Source: an uncultured Chitinophaga sp. (GTDB taxonomy: Bacteria > Bacteroidota > Bacteroidia > Chitinophagales > Chitinophagaceae). Taken from it: a DNA stretch of 64,000 bases. The DNA is taken from NCBI RefSeq assembly GCF_902168175.1, contig NZ_CABHOU010000095.1, positions 460,837 to 524,836 on the forward strand, written 5' to 3'. The first letter of the stretch is position 1. Each line of letters opens with the position of its first letter. Position numbers and translations under genes: made by a program. Of the stretch, positions 45,639 to 54,257 are shown in pieces. The notes below the pieces were generated by a model. It did no database searches and was not told the origin of the DNA. It saw nothing but the letters and a program-made list of their open reading frames with translations.

Positions 45639-45705
45639 TTGGAGTATTTTTTGCGATCTTCATAGTACAAATAGTAATGCAGCAGTTTGGCTTAATCAGA
45701 TCCCT

Positions 45706-46293
45706 ATGTTAATTAGCTTTAAAGGACAACAACACGGCGATGTGTTTATTCCGCCGTTTACCCTGCAGGATGGAGAAATTGCAGTCATTCGTATACCCGC
45801 CGGCGCGAGGCGTCAGGAAATGAAAAAGGTATGCCTGGACATGCTGCTTTCCGTAACTGATATGGCGGTACGAACGGAAGTGCCGTTTACTTATGTGGAT
45901 GAGGCGCAGCAATCGTTTATGGGCCGTTTGCTACACCCGGTAAGCGTAAAAGATTATATCAGGAAGTACGGCAGTCCGGCCAATGCAGTGGCAAGGCAGG
46001 TATACGATACCGATGAGAACATTTTTCCGAACGATCGTTTTAACTCACTTACCCCGGCAGGTCGTAAGCTGGTGGCTTTGTACACCGCATTGTCCTGGTC
46101 CCACCGCATGATCATTGACCTGGGCGAACTGGATAAAGCGGGTGCCAGGCAGGTGTATAAAGTGGTGAAACAATATGCCGATATCGGCGGCTCGGCCGTG
46201 GTGTTGGTAAGCGACGATGATTTGCAGGAAAAAGCCACCCACTTTGTTTCCGTATCTGTCAAAAAAGAAACAGAAAATATCAATGTTGCGTAA
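45706..46293 (+). CDS. Protein resembling an ABC ATPase domain with all catalytic motifs lost
   Basis: I do not recognise a named family, but the 195 residues line up by eye with a complete ABC nucleotide-binding domain. FTLQDGEIAVIRIPAGARRQ (18-37) sits where ABC proteins have FSLxxGEIVxIxGPxGxGKS; the Walker A glycines, Lys and Thr are gone. LTPAGRKLVALYTALSWSHR (115-134) corresponds to LSGGQxxRVALARAL; MIIDLGELDKAG (135-146) to the Walker B and D-loop, keeping Asp138 but not the catalytic Glu; AVVLVSDDD (164-172) to the switch region, with Asp170 in place of His. If right, it is a pseudo-ATPase that cannot hydrolyse ATP. It stands alone between two hairpin/convergent boundaries with no transporter subunits nearby. 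Confidence 0.55.
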   Translation: MLISFKGQQHGDVFIPPFTLQDGEIAVIRIPAGARRQEMKKVCLDMLLSVTDMAVRTEVPFTYVDEAQQSFMGRLLHPVSVKDYIRKYGSPANAVARQVYDTDENIFPNDRFNSLTPAGRKLVALYTALSWSHRMIIDLGELDKAGARQVYKVVKQYADIGGSAVVLVSDDDLQEKATHFVSVSVKKETENINVA

Positions 46294-46365
46294 CGGCGCT
46301 ATATCCTTTGGGTTATTCCGCCTGTTGCGGATATGGTTGTTTTAATATTTGCAGAAGCAATGCTT

Positions 46366-47469
46366 TTATGCTTCAGGCAGATCTTTAATTTCATCTTTGA
46401 AGGACCTGTCTTCAATGATCGCCCGTGTTTTAGGCAATGCATCAGGATAATTTTTCTGGATAAAGCTGATAAGGTTTTCCCGGATATAACAACGCAGGTC
46501 AAACGCACGGCCTGAGGTAGCGGCGCTCATGAGCATCCTTACTTCAATCACTTTTTCCCTGGCATCCGTTACCTGTACTACCTGCACATTTCCATCCCAT
46601 AATTCATTCTCTTTTAACAACCGGCGGTATTCCTCCCGGATAGCGTCAATTGGTGCGGTATAATCGAGGTAAAGAAAAACAGTGCCCAATAGGTCTGAAC
46701 TACTACGTGTCCAGTTCTGGAAAGGTTTTTCAATGAAGTAATTGATAGGGAGTATCAGTCTTCTTTTATCCCAGATGCTAAGCACTACATAAGTAAGTGT
46801 GATCTCTTCTACCCTTCCCCATTCACCTTCTACAATTAACACATCATCTATTCGGATAGGTTGTGTAAAGGCTATTTGTAAACCCGCCAGGAAGTTGGCC
46901 AGCGAACGTTGTGCAGCAAAACCGATAATGATACCGCCCACGCCCACACCGGTAAGCAGGCCGGTGCCTACTTTACGAAGATGATCGAAGCTAAGCAGGA
47001 TAGCGCAGGTTGCCAGTATTACGATAACAGACACCGCGAATTTGCGGATGAACTGTAATTGGGTACGCACCTTTCTTTCCTTCAGATTATCTGTTTTGGA
47101 AAGATCGTAGATGCTGTACATGTAGTCCTCAATGATTTTGATAATTCCAATAAGCAGGAACGCAAAGGAAATGATGATCAGGATGCCAGTGATGCGGTCC
47201 AGCACATTATAGGCTTTGGGTCCTAAAGTCATGAGGGGCAGCACCATATTGAATATAAACAATGGCAGAAAGTAGTTCAGTGGTTTGCCAAGCCTTCGTA
47301 TAATGGAGTAAAACCAGGAAAAATCATTGCTTCTTTTTGAGTAAAACTTTGAGGCGAGTGTAAAAAGCGTCTTTAAAATAAGACCCGAAACGATGGCTAA
47401 AAAAGCCAGTAAGAGATTCCAGAATATAGGGGGAAGCGTTTCAAAGTAGTTCTCCAGGTTTGTCCACAT
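46366..47469 (-). CDS. MscS family mechanosensitive ion channel
   Basis: Inner-membrane channel that opens under membrane tension to release osmolytes, 367 residues. Four to five N-terminal membrane helices (residues about 15-40, 60-85, 95-115, 135-155) precede the pore helix TM3 (GLLTGVGVGGIIIGFAAQRSLANFLAG, given here as its first and last parts: GLLTGVGVGGIIIGFAAQ, then RSLANFLAG), and the beta domain follows: QPIRIDDVLIVEGEWGRVEE and RRLILPINYFIEKPFQNWTR. These are the canonical MscS landmarks. It is convergent with the degenerate ABC-like gene and downstream of the RNA repair pair on the same strand. Confidence 0.93.
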   Translation of the reverse strand: MWTNLENYFETLPPIFWNLLLAFLAIVSGLILKTLFTLASKFYSKRSNDFSWFYSIIRRLGKPLNYFLPLFIFNMVLPLMTLGPKAYNVLDRITGILIIISFAFLLIGIIKIIEDYMYSIYDLSKTDNLKERKVRTQLQFIRKFAVSVIVILATCAILLSFDHLRKVGTGLLTGVGVGGIIIGFAAQRSLANFLAGLQIAFTQPIRIDDVLIVEGEWGRVEEITLTYVVLSIWDKRRLILPINYFIEKPFQNWTRSSSDLLGTVFLYLDYTAPIDAIREEYRRLLKENELWDGNVQVVQVTDAREKVIEVRMLMSAATSGRAFDLRCYIRENLISFIQKNYPDALPKTRAIIEDRSFKDEIKDLPEA

Positions 47470-47563
47470 TAGGCCGATTGTTTAGTGAATGAAGCTGGAC
47501 TGCCGCAAAAAGCAGTCCAGCTTAGGTATTTGAAAGTTAAAAAATGGTAAGAATATGGATAGA

Positions 47564-48673
47564 TTATCCTGCCACGTGATACTCCACTTCCTGCGCTTCC
47601 CACCTGGCAGGCACTTCCAGCTTCCTTGCCAGTTTATCCAGGGCTGCGGCAGGTACTACTGCTTCCCGGTTTTTGTTTTGCGCCTGCAACTTACGGTAAG
47701 GTACTTCCAGGTACACGATCCTTACTGCTGCTTTGTAAGTAAGGATGAGGCTGATGAGTTGTGCGCGCATTTGCCTCGTGGTATTGGTGGCGTTCCAAAC
47801 GAACGGTTGTTGTTTGCGTAAGTATACGCGGGCCTGTTCTTTTGCAGCCTGTATAATTTGTCCATTACCGCGTTTGTCTGTTGGCGCTACATCCAGCTCT
47901 TCCCTCAAATCATCCAGGGAAATAACGGGCAGTTGCGGGTAATTCCTTTTAATAAAGGTATCTTTTCCGGCTCCTGGTAGTCCACTCATGACTATTACTT
48001 CCATCACGGGTTGCTCAAACGGAACATAACCGGGATCAGTATTATCATGTTGCAGGTAGTGAAAACGCGCGTGGTTATCAGCGAAGTTGCGCGAAGTGCC
48101 CCAGCAGTCGTTTTCCTTGCAAAACTCTTCGAAGCAATCGATACGGTACAACAGGTCGGCCTTATCCTGGCAAAAACGGCCGATAACATCAGCCCTTGCC
48201 AGCAGCGCAAGCCACGCGGTGTTTACTTCCAGACTGGCGCTCACCAGTTCTTTTAAAGGATCGCGACGTTCCAGTAACCATAACGGCAGGCTGTGATGCC
48301 TGACCAGTCCGTAAATCATTTCACGGATGGCGAACGGTGTTTCTATATCGCGGTAAAGAATTTGCCTGGCGGTAGCAGCACCTCTGCGGGTATGGCCAAT
48401 CGCGGTAATGCGCCCATCGGGTTCAGTTACCGTAGTACTGCGTTTTTCTACGTCGTGTAGTAAAGCAGCCGCCCAGAGCATTTCCTTTTCCTCTTCGGCT
48501 AATAACAGCCATGCCTCCTGTTGTTGTAAAGCCTCCAGTACCATCTGCGTGTGGATGGCCACGTTACCTTCGGCATGGTGTACAGCGTCCTGCGGTACAT
48601 GTTGCATATCACGTACCCAGTCGAATTGTGCTTCGAGCTGTGACCATTCTTTATTGTTAGTGAGTGTCCACAT
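47564..48673 (-). CDS. HD-Pnk: HD phosphoesterase fused to polynucleotide 5'-kinase
   Basis: Bifunctional RNA/DNA end-healing enzyme, 369 residues. The N-terminal HD domain has HHAEGNVAIH (32-41), His73-Asp74 in ALLHDVEKR, VRHHSLP (125-131) and the late Asp162 in LLARADVIGR, expected to remove 2',3'-cyclic or 3' phosphates. The C-terminal P-loop kinase has GLPGAGKDTF (231-240), SLDDLR (252-257) and NATNTTR with Arg300, as in T4 Pnkp. This architecture matches Runella slithyformis HD-Pnk, which was shown to be a 2',3'-phosphoesterase plus 5'-OH kinase. ATG 48673 is fixed by an unusually strong Shine-Dalgarno AAGGAGGT five bases upstream and overlaps the RNA ligase gene by 17 bp. Confidence 0.88.
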   Translation of the reverse strand: MWTLTNNKEWSQLEAQFDWVRDMQHVPQDAVHHAEGNVAIHTQMVLEALQQQEAWLLLAEEEKEMLWAAALLHDVEKRSTTVTEPDGRITAIGHTRRGAATARQILYRDIETPFAIREMIYGLVRHHSLPLWLLERRDPLKELVSASLEVNTAWLALLARADVIGRFCQDKADLLYRIDCFEEFCKENDCWGTSRNFADNHARFHYLQHDNTDPGYVPFEQPVMEVIVMSGLPGAGKDTFIKRNYPQLPVISLDDLREELDVAPTDKRGNGQIIQAAKEQARVYLRKQQPFVWNATNTTRQMRAQLISLILTYKAAVRIVYLEVPYRKLQAQNKNREAVVPAAALDKLARKLEVPARWEAQEVEYHVAG

Positions 48674-49367
48674 ATTTACCTCCTTCATTTGCCAGCGGTG
48701 CGCGTTTCCAGTTGCGCGTCCAGTGCTGGTCGGTTTTAACATGTCCTTTGCGGACGTATTTAAACACGTTCTCAGAAAATGCGTTCACGGCATAACTGCC
48801 GGTATTGCGCGTTACAATGCCTTCCATTACAGAAGGTTTTCCGCTGATGGCGTCGTGTGGCGCCAGTGCGCCCGGGCCTGCGGTAATGGATAATACTTCC
48901 TGCTCAAATTCCGTGCGGTTTGCCGGTGAGGGAAAGATTTTTATTTCCGGTACAACGGGCAAGTCGAGCATCGCTGCATAAAACTTCGTTTCCTCCCAAC
49001 TGAGCCACCGGTCGGCTTCGCGAACAGCGAATACGTAGAAGTGGTGTTCCAGTTTATGGTATTGCAGGGAATGTACGGCGTACAGGTTTTCGAGAAATAC
49101 GTCCAGTTCACCCAGGTCGTGCTTAATAAGCTGCCAGTAACGGCGCAGACTTTCGGTCCACGGCGATGTGGTGGGCGCGGCATGCGAGCGGGCAAATACG
49201 CCCAGGCGGGACAGGCAATTATTTTCGCCGTCCAGCTTTTCTGTATGCACGAGCTGCGGAATATTATTAATAAGTGGCCAGTAATCGTGACTTATCCTGT
49301 CGTCGCTGGTAGTACCTGGCGAAAACGGATAATGGTACGTACGGCCATATTTTTGAGAAATAGCCAT
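48657..49367 (-). CDS. ATP-dependent RNA ligase family protein
   Basis: Nucleotidyltransferase that seals 3'-OH/5'-phosphate RNA ends, 236 residues. Motif I is HTEKLDGENN with the adenylated Lys44; motif III is HHFYVFAV (108-115); motif IV is MEGIVTRN (181-188); motif V is FKYVRKGHVK (202-211). The short C-terminus after motif V means there is no large accessory domain, so it is a minimal core ligase of the Rnl2-like RNA_ligase group. It is the first gene of a two-gene operon with HD-Pnk and overlaps it by 17 bp: one protein heals ends, the other seals them. The damaged RNA it repairs is unknown. Confidence 0.88.
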   Translation of the reverse strand: MAISQKYGRTYHYPFSPGTTSDDRISHDYWPLINNIPQLVHTEKLDGENNCLSRLGVFARSHAAPTTSPWTESLRRYWQLIKHDLGELDVFLENLYAVHSLQYHKLEHHFYVFAVREADRWLSWEETKFYAAMLDLPVVPEIKIFPSPANRTEFEQEVLSITAGPGALAPHDAISGKPSVMEGIVTRNTGSYAVNAFSENVFKYVRKGHVKTDQHWTRNWKRAPLANEGGKYVDTH

Positions 49368-49544
49368 GTAATAAGATAGTTAAATTAAACAATACAATCA
49401 CTTCCGCTCCGGGGGATGGAGCAGCTAACCCAATGTTAGTATGTGAATGTAATTACACGGCTCAAGGCTTTATAGCTTTTTGAATAATGGGCACAAAGAT
49501 ACAACTTCTTCTTAAATGGAAGAAGCGGGAAATGGGTCAGGAGA

Positions 49545-49937
49545 TTATTCTTCTCTTAAACGCTCGTCTGTATAAGTAATTTCTGTTTTACCATGTGGAG
49601 AAGGGACTCCATTTTCATCTACGCTCACAAACACCATTTTATCAATGGTAAGAATTGTTTTTTGCGTGATTTTGTTACGTACCTGGCAGGTAAGCGTAAG
49701 GGAGGTGCGGCCGAAGTGGGTAGCTTTAATTCCCAGCTCTACGATGTCGCCCTGGCGTGCAGAGTTGATAAAATTGATCTCGGACATGTATTTGGTTACC
49801 ACGCCGTTCGTGCCAAGCTGAATAATAGTATAGATAGCCGCTTCTTCGTCAATCCAGGCCAGCAGCGATCCGCCAAACAAAGTGCCGTGCGCGTTCAGAT
49901 CCTGCGGCTTTACCCATTTACGCGTATAAAAATTCAT
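49545..49937 (-). CDS. Acyl-CoA thioesterase, hotdog fold (YciA/BFIT-like)
   Basis: Cytosolic thioesterase hydrolysing acyl-CoA to free acid and CoA, 130 residues. The hotdog signature is N15-A-H-G-T-L-F-G-G (LNAHGTLFGGSLLAWIDEEA), with Asp30 in the position used for catalysis in YciA-type enzymes, then YMSEINFINSARQGDIVELG and FGRTSLTLTCQV for the beta sheet. It is transcribed alone, about 180 bp upstream of the RNA ligase gene on the same strand. Chain-length preference cannot be read from the sequence. Confidence 0.9.
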   Translation of the reverse strand: MNFYTRKWVKPQDLNAHGTLFGGSLLAWIDEEAAIYTIIQLGTNGVVTKYMSEINFINSARQGDIVELGIKATHFGRTSLTLTCQVRNKITQKTILTIDKMVFVSVDENGVPSPHGKTEITYTDERLREE

Positions 49938-50235
49938 TGCATATCAATTTTGCCCCCGGAAAATTACTGCAATTGTGGCATATATCATAAAATAGGAAAG
50001 GGTTAAGGATATGGTGGTCCCTAACCCTCAAGGGGACAAACACTGGCGTGTTAGTTCAGATATTCATAATCCCTTTCCTGTCGTAATCGGCCTGATCCTG
50101 CCGGCAATAAAACTGAACAGAACAGTTTCTTCCACGGCTACGATTTTGTTACAGGCATCATTCGTAAAGGTATTTTTGATGAGCCGTTTGATTGCAGGGT
50201 TATGTAAACAGCAGTTGTTCTCCCATTGATCAGGA

Positions 50236-51096
50236 TTATAGATACTGATATTCTTTGTATAATATTTTTACGCCCCTTGAATTGATGTAATAAATTTTGC
50301 TGAGGCGCTGCCGGTTATCTGATTCCAGTGTATAACGGTATAGTACCGGATCTTCGTCATACATGAAGTATTGAAGTTCATCAAACATGGTGGAGCCGGT
50401 CTCAAAAATATCGAGCGGCGAGTCCCAGGTAGAATTAACTACCATGTCGTGTAGCCTGGAAGCTTTATGGAAGAGATATTCCGGGTTGGTAATACTCGTG
50501 TTTCTTAGCACGTAGCGCACCTCACGGTAGGTTTCAAATGTAGCCTCACTTGCTTCTGTTAGTTCGTCGTGGTAACCATAAGTGTAAAAGTGGTTGCGAT
50601 ATCCGTCAGGAGCGTGCATGCGAAAGTTCGGTTTCGGGAACCAGGGCATGTTAATTACAGGTTCATGATTAAATAACAACGTGTCATGCATGCGCTCAAT
50701 CTCAAATGGACTTGAAGGGTAACGAATCGTTTTTGCCAGCCGGCCTTTTTCATCATAAAAGTATTTCCATTCGCGGTTAAGCTCAGTTATATATGGCCTG
50801 AGTATCACAGAATCTACGCGGCCGTTCGTATCATACGCGATGTAAAAGTTGGCTTCCTGTGGCTCGAAATATAACCTTGTGTGTACGCTTTTTACCTGTT
50901 TAAGATGGTTGTACTCATACCTGCGGTATCCATAATAGTCGCCGTTTATAGTGTCGTACAGCGTTACCTTTGCCAATTGGTCAGGAAAATGGGAATGGAT
51001 ATCCGCTCTTTTTTCCAGGGTGATGGGGTCGTTTGTTTTTGTACATGATACAATGAGAGTGCAGCCAACAAACAGGGCTGCCAAATGTTTAAGCAT
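50236..51096 (-). CDS. Lipoprotein of unknown function with YD-like segments
   Basis: No named family recognised. The 286-residue product has lipobox LIVSC (Cys18) after a short signal peptide. The body is rich in Tyr and contains several YD-like turns: YRRYEYNHLKQVKSV, FYIAYDTNGRVDSVIL and WKYFYDEKGRLAKTIRY, the last two close to RHS/YD repeat units. The C-terminus ends ILYKEYQYL. It resembles the lipoprotein at 6553-7422 in layout (lipobox, about 285 residues, few YD units), suggesting a lineage-specific family of short YD lipoproteins. It is a single gene with no partner nearby. Confidence 0.7.
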   Translation of the reverse strand: MLKHLAALFVGCTLIVSCTKTNDPITLEKRADIHSHFPDQLAKVTLYDTINGDYYGYRRYEYNHLKQVKSVHTRLYFEPQEANFYIAYDTNGRVDSVILRPYITELNREWKYFYDEKGRLAKTIRYPSSPFEIERMHDTLLFNHEPVINMPWFPKPNFRMHAPDGYRNHFYTYGYHDELTEASEATFETYREVRYVLRNTSITNPEYLFHKASRLHDMVVNSTWDSPLDIFETGSTMFDELQYFMYDEDPVLYRYTLESDNRQRLSKIYYINSRGVKILYKEYQYL

Positions 51097-51454
51097 GGCG
51101 TATTGATTTAGGGGTAAAAAATTTGTGTATCGGTTAACGGCCGCTGCAAGTTAAATCATTATTTTTTTTGTTGATGGGGATGCAAAGGTCATTACGTTTC
51201 AAGTGTAATACCTAAGACTTAAAGTGTAGAAGCAATGAGTTGAAGAGAAGGAAAATGTAGTCCTGTACAGCGTTTACGGTACCAGCCGGATGATGTTAAA
51301 AAAAAGACCAGGGCAACTGTGATTTTTAAACACATTTCGCTAATAATATAGTGATGGTTAATTGAAGTATGAATGGCAGCATTAGAATGTGCTTCCGGAA
51401 AAAGAAAATCCCCTGCAATTTTGCAGGGGATCAAATTATCTGGTGTTAGCAGGA
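51097..51454. other. Intergenic stretch between lipoprotein and ABC permease genes
   Basis: A/T-rich and without a credible gene. It carries the ABC operon terminator (51402-51431) and presumably the lipoprotein promoter; I see no other clear signal. Confidence 0.5.
51402..51431 (-). terminator. Rho-independent terminator of the ABC exporter operon
   Basis: Stem ATCCCCTGC / GCAGGGGAT with an A/T loop; on the minus strand it is followed by TTTTCTTTTT. Confidence 0.85.
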
Positions 51455-52750
51455 TTATTTTCTGGCGATCCATTTAATTGCTTCTTTCATAGTTACTTTT
51501 TTGCCATACAGTAATATGCCGGTGCGGTATATTTTTGCGGCAGCCCAGGTAGAGAAAATAAAGCCTACGATCAGGGAGGCCATCGAAAGAAGGAGTTGCC
51601 ATACCGGTACGCCGCCGGGTACGCCATATGGAAGGCGCGCCATCATTACCACAGGAGAAGTGAAAGGTATGATGCTGCCCCATACTGCGATTGGGCTGCC
51701 AGGGTCTTGCACTGCCTTAAACATGATGATGATGGCAATGATAACGGGTAAGGTAATCGGGAAGGTGAGTCCCTGTATATCGTTTGGATCTTCGTTTACG
51801 AGGCTTCCGACTGCGGCAAACAAAGAGGCATAAAAAAGATAGCCGCCCAGGAAGTAAAACATAAAGCAGGAAATGATGAGCGTCCAGTTAACGCTGCCGG
51901 CTACGTATTTCATATTACGTATCATTTCTGCAGTGGCGGCGCTGTTGCCGTTCTGCATAGATTGTGCGGCCTGGATCTCGTTTTGTGAGAAGGTGAGCAT
52001 GATGCCGGAGTAGATGGCGATGATCAAACCTACCCAAATGATGAACTGGGTGAGTCCTACGCCAGCGATGCCGAGTATTTTACCCATCATCAGCTGAAAG
52101 GGTTTAACGCTCGATACCATTACCTCGGCGATGCGGTTCATCTTTTCTTCCATTACGCCGCGCATCACCGACATGCCGAATACGAGCAGGATGATATAGA
52201 TGATAAAACCACTCGCATAACCAACGGCGAAAGCAACACCGGAGCTGCCTTCTCGTTCTTCCTTACCGGTTTTGTTGATAATGTCTATATCCGCACGCAT
52301 TTCCTTTAGTTTACCCTGATCGATGCCAGCAGCGGCCATGCGCTTTTCTTCGATCAGGTCCTGAAGGCGGTTTTCGAGTTTACTTCTAAGGGATAAGTTC
52401 ATTTGCCCTTCGCTGTAATATACGATACCGGAGGGACGGTTAATATCCATCGCCGGAATATGGAGCAGGCCATTGTAGCCGAGTTGTTGGTAGGATTTTT
52501 TCAGCGTGTCTATTTGTGCTTCCACAAATTTAAAATGCACGTTGTCATAGTCTGCCAGCTTATCCTGGAACATTTTGCTTTCGTCTACTACGGCAATACG
52601 CTGCGAACTATTGCCCGATTTGGCCATGAGGATGGGCACTACGATGGTAGCCGCAAAAAACACTGGGATGAGCAGCGTGGTGATCAGGAATGCCTTTTTG
52701 CGCACCCTGGTAATATATTCCCGTTTTATGATGAGCCATATTTTGTTCAT
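51455..52750 (-). CDS. ABC-2 type transporter permease (NatB-like)
   Basis: Membrane subunit of an ABC exporter, 431 residues. It has the ABC2_membrane_3 layout: one N-terminal helix (about 20-42), a large extracytoplasmic loop (about 45-175), then five helices in the C-terminal half, with VMRGVMEEKMNRIAEVMVSS as the conserved cytoplasmic segment before the first of them and LAKSGNSSQRIAVVDES near the start of the loop. It begins 15 bp after the ATPase gene. The pair resembles NatA/NatB-type exporters, for which sodium export was shown in Bacillus; the substrate here is unknown. Confidence 0.88.
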   Translation of the reverse strand: MNKIWLIIKREYITRVRKKAFLITTLLIPVFFAATIVVPILMAKSGNSSQRIAVVDESKMFQDKLADYDNVHFKFVEAQIDTLKKSYQQLGYNGLLHIPAMDINRPSGIVYYSEGQMNLSLRSKLENRLQDLIEEKRMAAAGIDQGKLKEMRADIDIINKTGKEEREGSSGVAFAVGYASGFIIYIILLVFGMSVMRGVMEEKMNRIAEVMVSSVKPFQLMMGKILGIAGVGLTQFIIWVGLIIAIYSGIMLTFSQNEIQAAQSMQNGNSAATAEMIRNMKYVAGSVNWTLIISCFMFYFLGGYLFYASLFAAVGSLVNEDPNDIQGLTFPITLPVIIAIIIMFKAVQDPGSPIAVWGSIIPFTSPVVMMARLPYGVPGGVPVWQLLLSMASLIVGFIFSTWAAAKIYRTGILLYGKKVTMKEAIKWIARK

Positions 52751-52765
52751 AGCGGAAGATTTTGG

Positions 52766-53686
52766 TTAGTTGGGAATCTGTTCTGTGAATTTTACGCGTT
52801 CAATGAAAACATCGTTGATCGTTGGCAGCAGTTCTTCGAAATACGTAATAGGTATATCATGATGGATGAAGTGCGAAAGAATATCATTCGTTTTGCTATC
52901 TGCATTCACCTTAACGGTATAAGCGTGATCATCCTGCTTCACAATAGTAAAGTGATGGGTAGCCATTTGCGCAGGGTTGGGCATTTGTCCAACGCCAATA
53001 CGGAACAGGTTGTGTTTAAAATCATGTTTGATTTGTTTCACACTTCCATCTAATATTTTTTTGCCTTTATTCACCAGTACGATCTGGTTGCAGATTTCCT
53101 CTACCTGCTCCATACGGTGTGTGGAGAAAATAATAGTAGTGCCTTTACGGCTGAGTTCGAATATCTCGTCCTGTATCAGTTTAGAATTGATAGGATCTAA
53201 ACCCGAGAAGGGTTCGTCGAGAATAAGAAGTTTGGGATCATGAAGAATGGTAGAAATGAATTGTACCTTTTGTCCCATGCCCTTACTGAGTTCTTCTACC
53301 TTTTTATTGTACCAGGAAGTGATTTCGAATTTGGTGAACCAGTAGTCTATTTTCTGTTTCGCTTCTTTTTCGCTGAGGCCTTTCAGTTGCGCCAGGTATT
53401 TAACCTGTTCGCCAACTTTCATCTTTTTATACAGGCCGCGTTCTTCCGGCATGTAGCCAATGTGGCGGATGTCGTTTCCCGGGTCGAATTTTCTGCCATC
53501 GAACAGGATTTCACCCTCATCGGGGTAAAAGATGCCTGTTATCATGCGAAGAAGTGTGGTTTTGCCGGCGCCATTAGGGCCAAGCAGGCCAAATATGCTG
53601 CCCTGTGGAATTGCAAAGCTCACATCATCAACCGCTTTGTGAGTAGCATAGTACTTTTTCAGGTGTTGAATGTCGAGTAGGTTCAT
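52766..53686 (-). CDS. ABC transporter ATP-binding protein (NatA-like)
   Basis: ATPase subunit of the exporter, 306 residues. Walker A is GPNGAGKTTL (36-45), the signature is ELSKGMGQKVQF, Walker B LLILDEPFSGLDP, and the switch His is in IIFSTHRMEQ. A C-terminal DUF4162-like extension (about 225-300) is typical of this exporter class. The gene precedes the permease by 15 bp on the same strand. All catalytic residues are present, in contrast to the ABC-like protein at 45706. Confidence 0.93.
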   Translation of the reverse strand: MNLLDIQHLKKYYATHKAVDDVSFAIPQGSIFGLLGPNGAGKTTLLRMITGIFYPDEGEILFDGRKFDPGNDIRHIGYMPEERGLYKKMKVGEQVKYLAQLKGLSEKEAKQKIDYWFTKFEITSWYNKKVEELSKGMGQKVQFISTILHDPKLLILDEPFSGLDPINSKLIQDEIFELSRKGTTIIFSTHRMEQVEEICNQIVLVNKGKKILDGSVKQIKHDFKHNLFRIGVGQMPNPAQMATHHFTIVKQDDHAYTVKVNADSKTNDILSHFIHHDIPITYFEELLPTINDVFIERVKFTEQIPN

Positions 53687-54257
53687 AGCAATAATTAATC
53701 ACTTCAAATTACGGGATTATTAGCGGCGTTACAAGGGAAATTACACAAACCGGCTTTTTGTCGGTACTAAGCTGGCTATGCTTAGCCACACCTTTGGCTG
53801 CACGGTGAACGGGCAGGGGAGCCTGAGATTATTGTACAGCAATGCCGTGATGTCTTGAAATCCGCTTTGGGCTTTACAATCCCTCCTTTAATCGTACCTG
53901 CTGGTTGGGTACGGAGGATAAGAATGTTGTTCCTAAAGGAGTTAATAGCAGCAGGCAGGCTTTGGTTGCTGCTGATCTCTATGTTTAACTACGCCTTCAA
54001 TCTGGTAAGTTGTCAGGCGCGGGGGGGGATGGTGAGTCCTGTTAGGGTATTCGCGCCAACTGGCTAGAATAACGTTCGTCCGGGGCTTAAATTGTTGCAA
54101 CCCGTTGGGTATGCAGGTAATATAAATAACGCTGCGTGTATAACTTCGTGCAGGGATTGTTGCATGGTAATGCAGTAACACCGCATGACGCAATAGCTAC
54201 ACAGCTACAATTAGCCATGGGATTTTTGTCAGGGTGTTATGGTAATAGGATCGTATG
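53687..54257. other. Gene-free stretch of about 570 bp
   Basis: No credible gene. Short dyads are visible (TGGCT-ATGCTT-AGCCA near 53770; CGTACC / GGTACG near 53898-53918), and a run of eight or nine G near 54023. A 70-codon frame at 53855 has no recognisable features. Promoter sequences for the ABC operon should lie at its left end. Confidence 0.5.

Noticed and set aside
50011..50229. 72-codon plus-strand frame
   Set aside because: Lies in the gap between two minus-strand genes; no signal peptide, motif or promoter; likely random.
51219..51473. 84-codon minus-strand frame
   Set aside because: Begins inside the ABC permease gene and runs across its terminator hairpin, so it is not a plausible transcript unit.
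53855..54067. 70-codon frame in the long gap
   Set aside because: No start signal or recognisable domain; crosses a poly-G run.
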